Assembly (NCBI GenBank): GCA_903864555.1
Contig: CAIPGJ010000020.1
Coordinates: 1 to 6,989 of the forward strand
DNA from: an uncultured Pseudomonadota bacterium
GTDB lineage: Bacteria > Pseudomonadota > Gammaproteobacteria > Burkholderiales > SG8-39
Reading direction: 5' to 3'
DNA length: 6,989 nt
Shown here: positions 4,992 through 6,989 of the stretch, piece after piece
How positions within the stretch are numbered: the stretch's first letter is position 1
Layout: each line of letters opens with the position of its first letter
The notes under the pieces: model-generated
Databases searched by the model: none
The model's input: the letters and a program-made list of their open reading frames with translations, nothing else
What the model was told of the DNA's origin: nothing
Position numbers and translations under genes: made by a program

Positions 4992-6989
4992 TCACTCCCT
5001 GTTGGTCCCGGCCGCCGGCGTGTCCACGCGTGTGCGTGCAACCTTGGGGTCATCCCAGGTGCCGGTGACATCGTACTCGACCGCGAATACCTGGCCGAGG
5101 GGGTCCTTCAGCAAACGCTGCAGCAGCGTCGCTCCGAGGCCGAAGATCGGGTTGGCCAGAATCAGGCCGGCCACCGTGGAAGCGCCATCACCCAATGCAG
5201 GCACCACGCGCAGATGCAGGGTCTGCGTTTCGCGCGCCAGGTCTATGGTCCCGGACAGACGCACCTGGGCCGAGGCGCCCTTCATGAAGAAATCGGTGGT
5301 GCCCAGCACGCCTTTGGTGATGGCCGCCGTGCCGGTAATGCTGTCGTAGGCAAACCCCTCGCGAAACAGGTCGCGCAGGTCCAGCGTCACCAGCGATTGC
5401 AGCGATAGCACGCCCAGCAACTTGGCCACGCCCGGGTCGGCCTTGAGAAACTGGCCGCGATCTGCCGTCAATTTCAGATTACCGGTCAGGGTGCTGAAAT
5501 CGGGCGCCTGCGGACTGCCAGCCCAGCCTATCTTGCCCTCAAGGCGTGAAGATCCATTGGCCATCACGCCGGGATAGCCCATCCTGGTCAGAAAACGGCC
5601 GATGTCGCTGGTCTCCAGTTTGACATTCAGGCTGAGGCTGGGGCGCGCTGCCCAGCTTTGCCAGATGCCATCCACATTCAGACTGCTCTCGGGATTGCTG
5701 AGTTGCAGCTTCTCGATGCGCCAGTCGCGCGCGTCATTCACGGCCACCAGTTCCAGCCGGCCCAGTTGCCGGTCCCTGTGGGTGAAGGATTCGGCGACCA
5801 CATCCAGCGCCGGCAACTCGCGGGCGGTTTCCCCGACCGGCGCCACCGGACCGGGCCTATCACCCGGGGTGATCAGGTGGGCCAGTCGTGCCTGCACCAC
5901 GCCGCGCCCCTCCGGCCGCCATCTCACCTCGCCTTTCATTTCACGCGCATCGATGCTGGCATTCCACTGGGTGCCACGCGGCTGCGCGCGCAACACCAGG
6001 TCGTGGATGCGCTTGCCCGCCACATCCAGCGTGCCGATACGCAGGCTCACCGAATTGAGCGCCGTGGTTCGCTGACCTGCCGCTGGCGTAGATGCCCCGG
6101 CACCAGCGGCGACGGCCGGCACCGGTGCCGGCGTGGAGGCGCCGCCCGACAGCAGGGGCTGCCAGCGGTCCATGTCGACGTAGTCCAGATTGCCATTCAC
6201 CGCCAGGCCTGCCGTAGTCGGCAAGACCGCGGTTTCGTTCAGTCCCAGACTGGCGCGATCCAGCGCATAGCCTTTGCCCTCGGCCCGGCGCAACAGCAGG
6301 GCGTTCATGCTGCGGCCCGCGCCCGTCCCCGTGACAGTACTCGTACCCGTGCCAGATCCCGTGCCCAATCCCGATCCCAATGTCACCGAAATCACGTCTC
6401 CCTTTGCCGGCGGCCGCAGGCCGCGGAATCGCTTCGAGGTTTCCGCATCGGCACTGTTGCTGCGCTCGACATGCAGGGGCAGGGTCTCCTGCGCGCTCTT
6501 GTAGAAGGGCGGTGGCAGGTCGATGGTCACACCCTGCAGCGGCGAGTCGATCACCGCATCGATGATGCCGCGGCGCGCGGTGATGGTGCCGCGCCAGGGT
6601 GCAGCCCCACCCGCATACTCGATGCCGGGCATGGCGATTACACGCCGTACTGCCGCCACCGTCGCGATGCCCTGGGCATTGATGACCACACCGCCCTCGC
6701 GCGTCTGTGCATTCACCGTGACCGGCCCGCCGAGGAACTGCGCACTCACGCCCTTGATGGCGAAGCCGCTTTCACTGAAGTCAAATCGGCCGTTGGCCTG
6801 GGTGAGCGGCGGCAGATCGGGATCGAAGGTCAACTGGCTGTTCTGCACTTGCACATTGCCCGCGACCCTGGTCGCCTCCGGCTTGCGCAAGGGCACATCC
6901 AGTTTCAACTGCAGCCGCGCAGTGCCGGTCGCGCGCATGTCCCGGGTGACGCCATCGATGTAGCCACCCACGGGGGAAGCATCGACGAA
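4992..6989 (-). CDS. yhdP: YhdP family AsmA-like envelope protein, C-terminal part (5' end outside window)
   Basis: This is the last 665 residues of a large AsmA-like protein of the YhdP family. In E. coli the full protein is about 1,266 residues, anchored in the inner membrane with a long periplasmic beta-rich groove, and acts with TamB and YdbH in moving phospholipids to the outer membrane. The frame is open to the window edge (FVDASPVGGYIDG), so the GTG at 6971 is internal. The visible part is almost entirely alternating beta-strand-like segments, as expected of the groove. The family C-terminal block is clear: LLGVLSLQSLVTLDLRDLF, then FREGFAYDSITGTA, a short hydrophobic Gly/Leu-rich stretch (ILANPIFGLGATLLQRLL), and VEYDVTGTWDDPKV close to the end. 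Unusual features are two low-complexity stretches, a Gly/Thr/Ser-rich run encoded by 6322-6381 and a Pro/Ala-rich run near 6090-6130. The stop overlaps the ribosome binding region of the downstream hydrolase. Confidence 0.9.
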   Translation of the reverse strand, partial: FVDASPVGGYIDGVTRDMRATGTARLQLKLDVPLRKPEATRVAGNVQVQNSQLTFDPDLPPLTQANGRFDFSESGFAIKGVSAQFLGGPVTVNAQTREGGVVINAQGIATVAAVRRVIAMPGIEYAGGAAPWRGTITARRGIIDAVIDSPLQGVTIDLPPPFYKSAQETLPLHVERSNSADAETSKRFRGLRPPAKGDVISVTLGSGLGTGSGTGTSTVTGTGAGRSMNALLLRRAEGKGYALDRASLGLNETAVLPTTAGLAVNGNLDYVDMDRWQPLLSGGASTPAPVPAVAAGAGASTPAAGQRTTALNSVSLRIGTLDVAGKRIHDLVLRAQPRGTQWNASIDAREMKGEVRWRPEGRGVVQARLAHLITPGDRPGPVAPVGETARELPALDVVAESFTHRDRQLGRLELVAVNDARDWRIEKLQLSNPESSLNVDGIWQSWAARPSLSLNVKLETSDIGRFLTRMGYPGVMANGSSRLEGKIGWAGSPQAPDFSTLTGNLKLTADRGQFLKADPGVAKLLGVLSLQSLVTLDLRDLFREGFAYDSITGTAAITKGVLGTTDFFMKGASAQVRLSGTIDLARETQTLHLRVVPALGDGASTVAGLILANPIFGLGATLLQRLLKDPLGQVFAVEYDVTGTWDDPKVARTRVDTPAAGTNRE
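4995..5000 (-). promoter_or_regulatory. Strong ribosome binding site for the Nit-family gene, overlapping the yhdP 3' end
   Basis: AGGGAG on the minus strand lies 7 nt before ATG 4987 and forms the last two sense codons of yhdP (Arg, Glu) immediately before its TGA. This decides the start of the hydrolase and implies translational coupling with yhdP. It is the only clear Shine-Dalgarno sequence among the gene starts in this window. Confidence 0.8.
6322..6381 (-). repeat. Imperfect hexanucleotide tandem repeat within yhdP (Gly-X repeat)
   Basis: On the plus strand about ten imperfect 6-base units run in register: CCCGTC, CCCGTG, ACAGTA, CTCGTA, CCCGTG, CCAGAT, CCCGTG, CCCAAT, CCCGAT, CCCAAT. 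In the yhdP frame they encode alternating Gly with Ser, Thr or Leu, reading roughly GSGLGTGSGTGTSTVTGTGAG. A period of 6 keeps the frame whatever the copy number, so this is probably a flexible linker between groove repeats that can change length by slippage. Confidence 0.75.

Noticed and set aside
4187..5068. 293-codon plus-strand open frame opposite the Nit-family gene
   Set aside because: Antisense shadow of a conserved gene with intact catalytic triad; the translation shows no domain and unusual His/Arg/Gln content.
4988..5071. Longer N-terminus for the Nit-family protein starting inside yhdP
   Set aside because: The additional 28 residues are Arg/Pro-rich and without family similarity, no ribosome binding site precedes that start, and ATG 4987 has a strong one at proper spacing.
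1..6989. CRISPR arrays, tRNA or rRNA genes, insertion sequences, defence or phage genes
   Set aside because: No regular direct repeats with spacers, no cloverleaf or rRNA-like sequence, and no transposase, integrase or defence domains in any reading frame.

Overview
The window is a GC-rich stretch of proteobacterial chromosome carrying mostly conserved housekeeping genes. The combination yhdP / Nit-family amidase / tldD / coaBC / dut, with protein sequences close to beta- and gammaproteobacterial forms, points to a Gram-negative organism, most likely a betaproteobacterium. The flavocytochrome c sulfide dehydrogenase fragment at the left edge suggests that it can oxidise sulfide. The organism name is inference; no rRNA or other definitive marker is present.

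Layout: the plus strand carries only the 3' end of fccB (2-715, cut by the left edge). It converges with dut, leaving 5 nt between the two stop codons. Everything else is on the minus strand and is transcribed right to left: yhdP (cut by the right edge, stop at 4992), a carbon-nitrogen hydrolase (4987-4175), tldD (4071-2626), coaBC (2497-1262) and dut (1170-721). yhdP and the hydrolase are tightly coupled, with 4 nt between stop and start and a strong Shine-Dalgarno sequence overlapping the yhdP stop. The gaps before tldD (103 nt), coaBC (128 nt) and dut (91 nt) are larger. The first two each contain a TAGAATCG box that fits a sigma70 -10 element, so the minus-strand set is probably several short transcription units that may also read through.

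Together the genes cover envelope lipid homeostasis (YhdP), repair or hydrolysis of an amide metabolite (Nit family), peptide or protein processing (TldD, whose partner TldE/PmbA is not here), coenzyme A synthesis (CoaBC) and nucleotide-pool sanitation (Dut). The last two form a widely conserved pair. Coding density is very high, and no tRNA, rRNA, CRISPR array, insertion sequence, prophage or defence gene is visible. I found no convincing undescribed system. The more unusual details are small: a glycine-rich hexanucleotide repeat inside yhdP, an in-frame decoy start upstream of tldD, and the shared promoter-like boxes.
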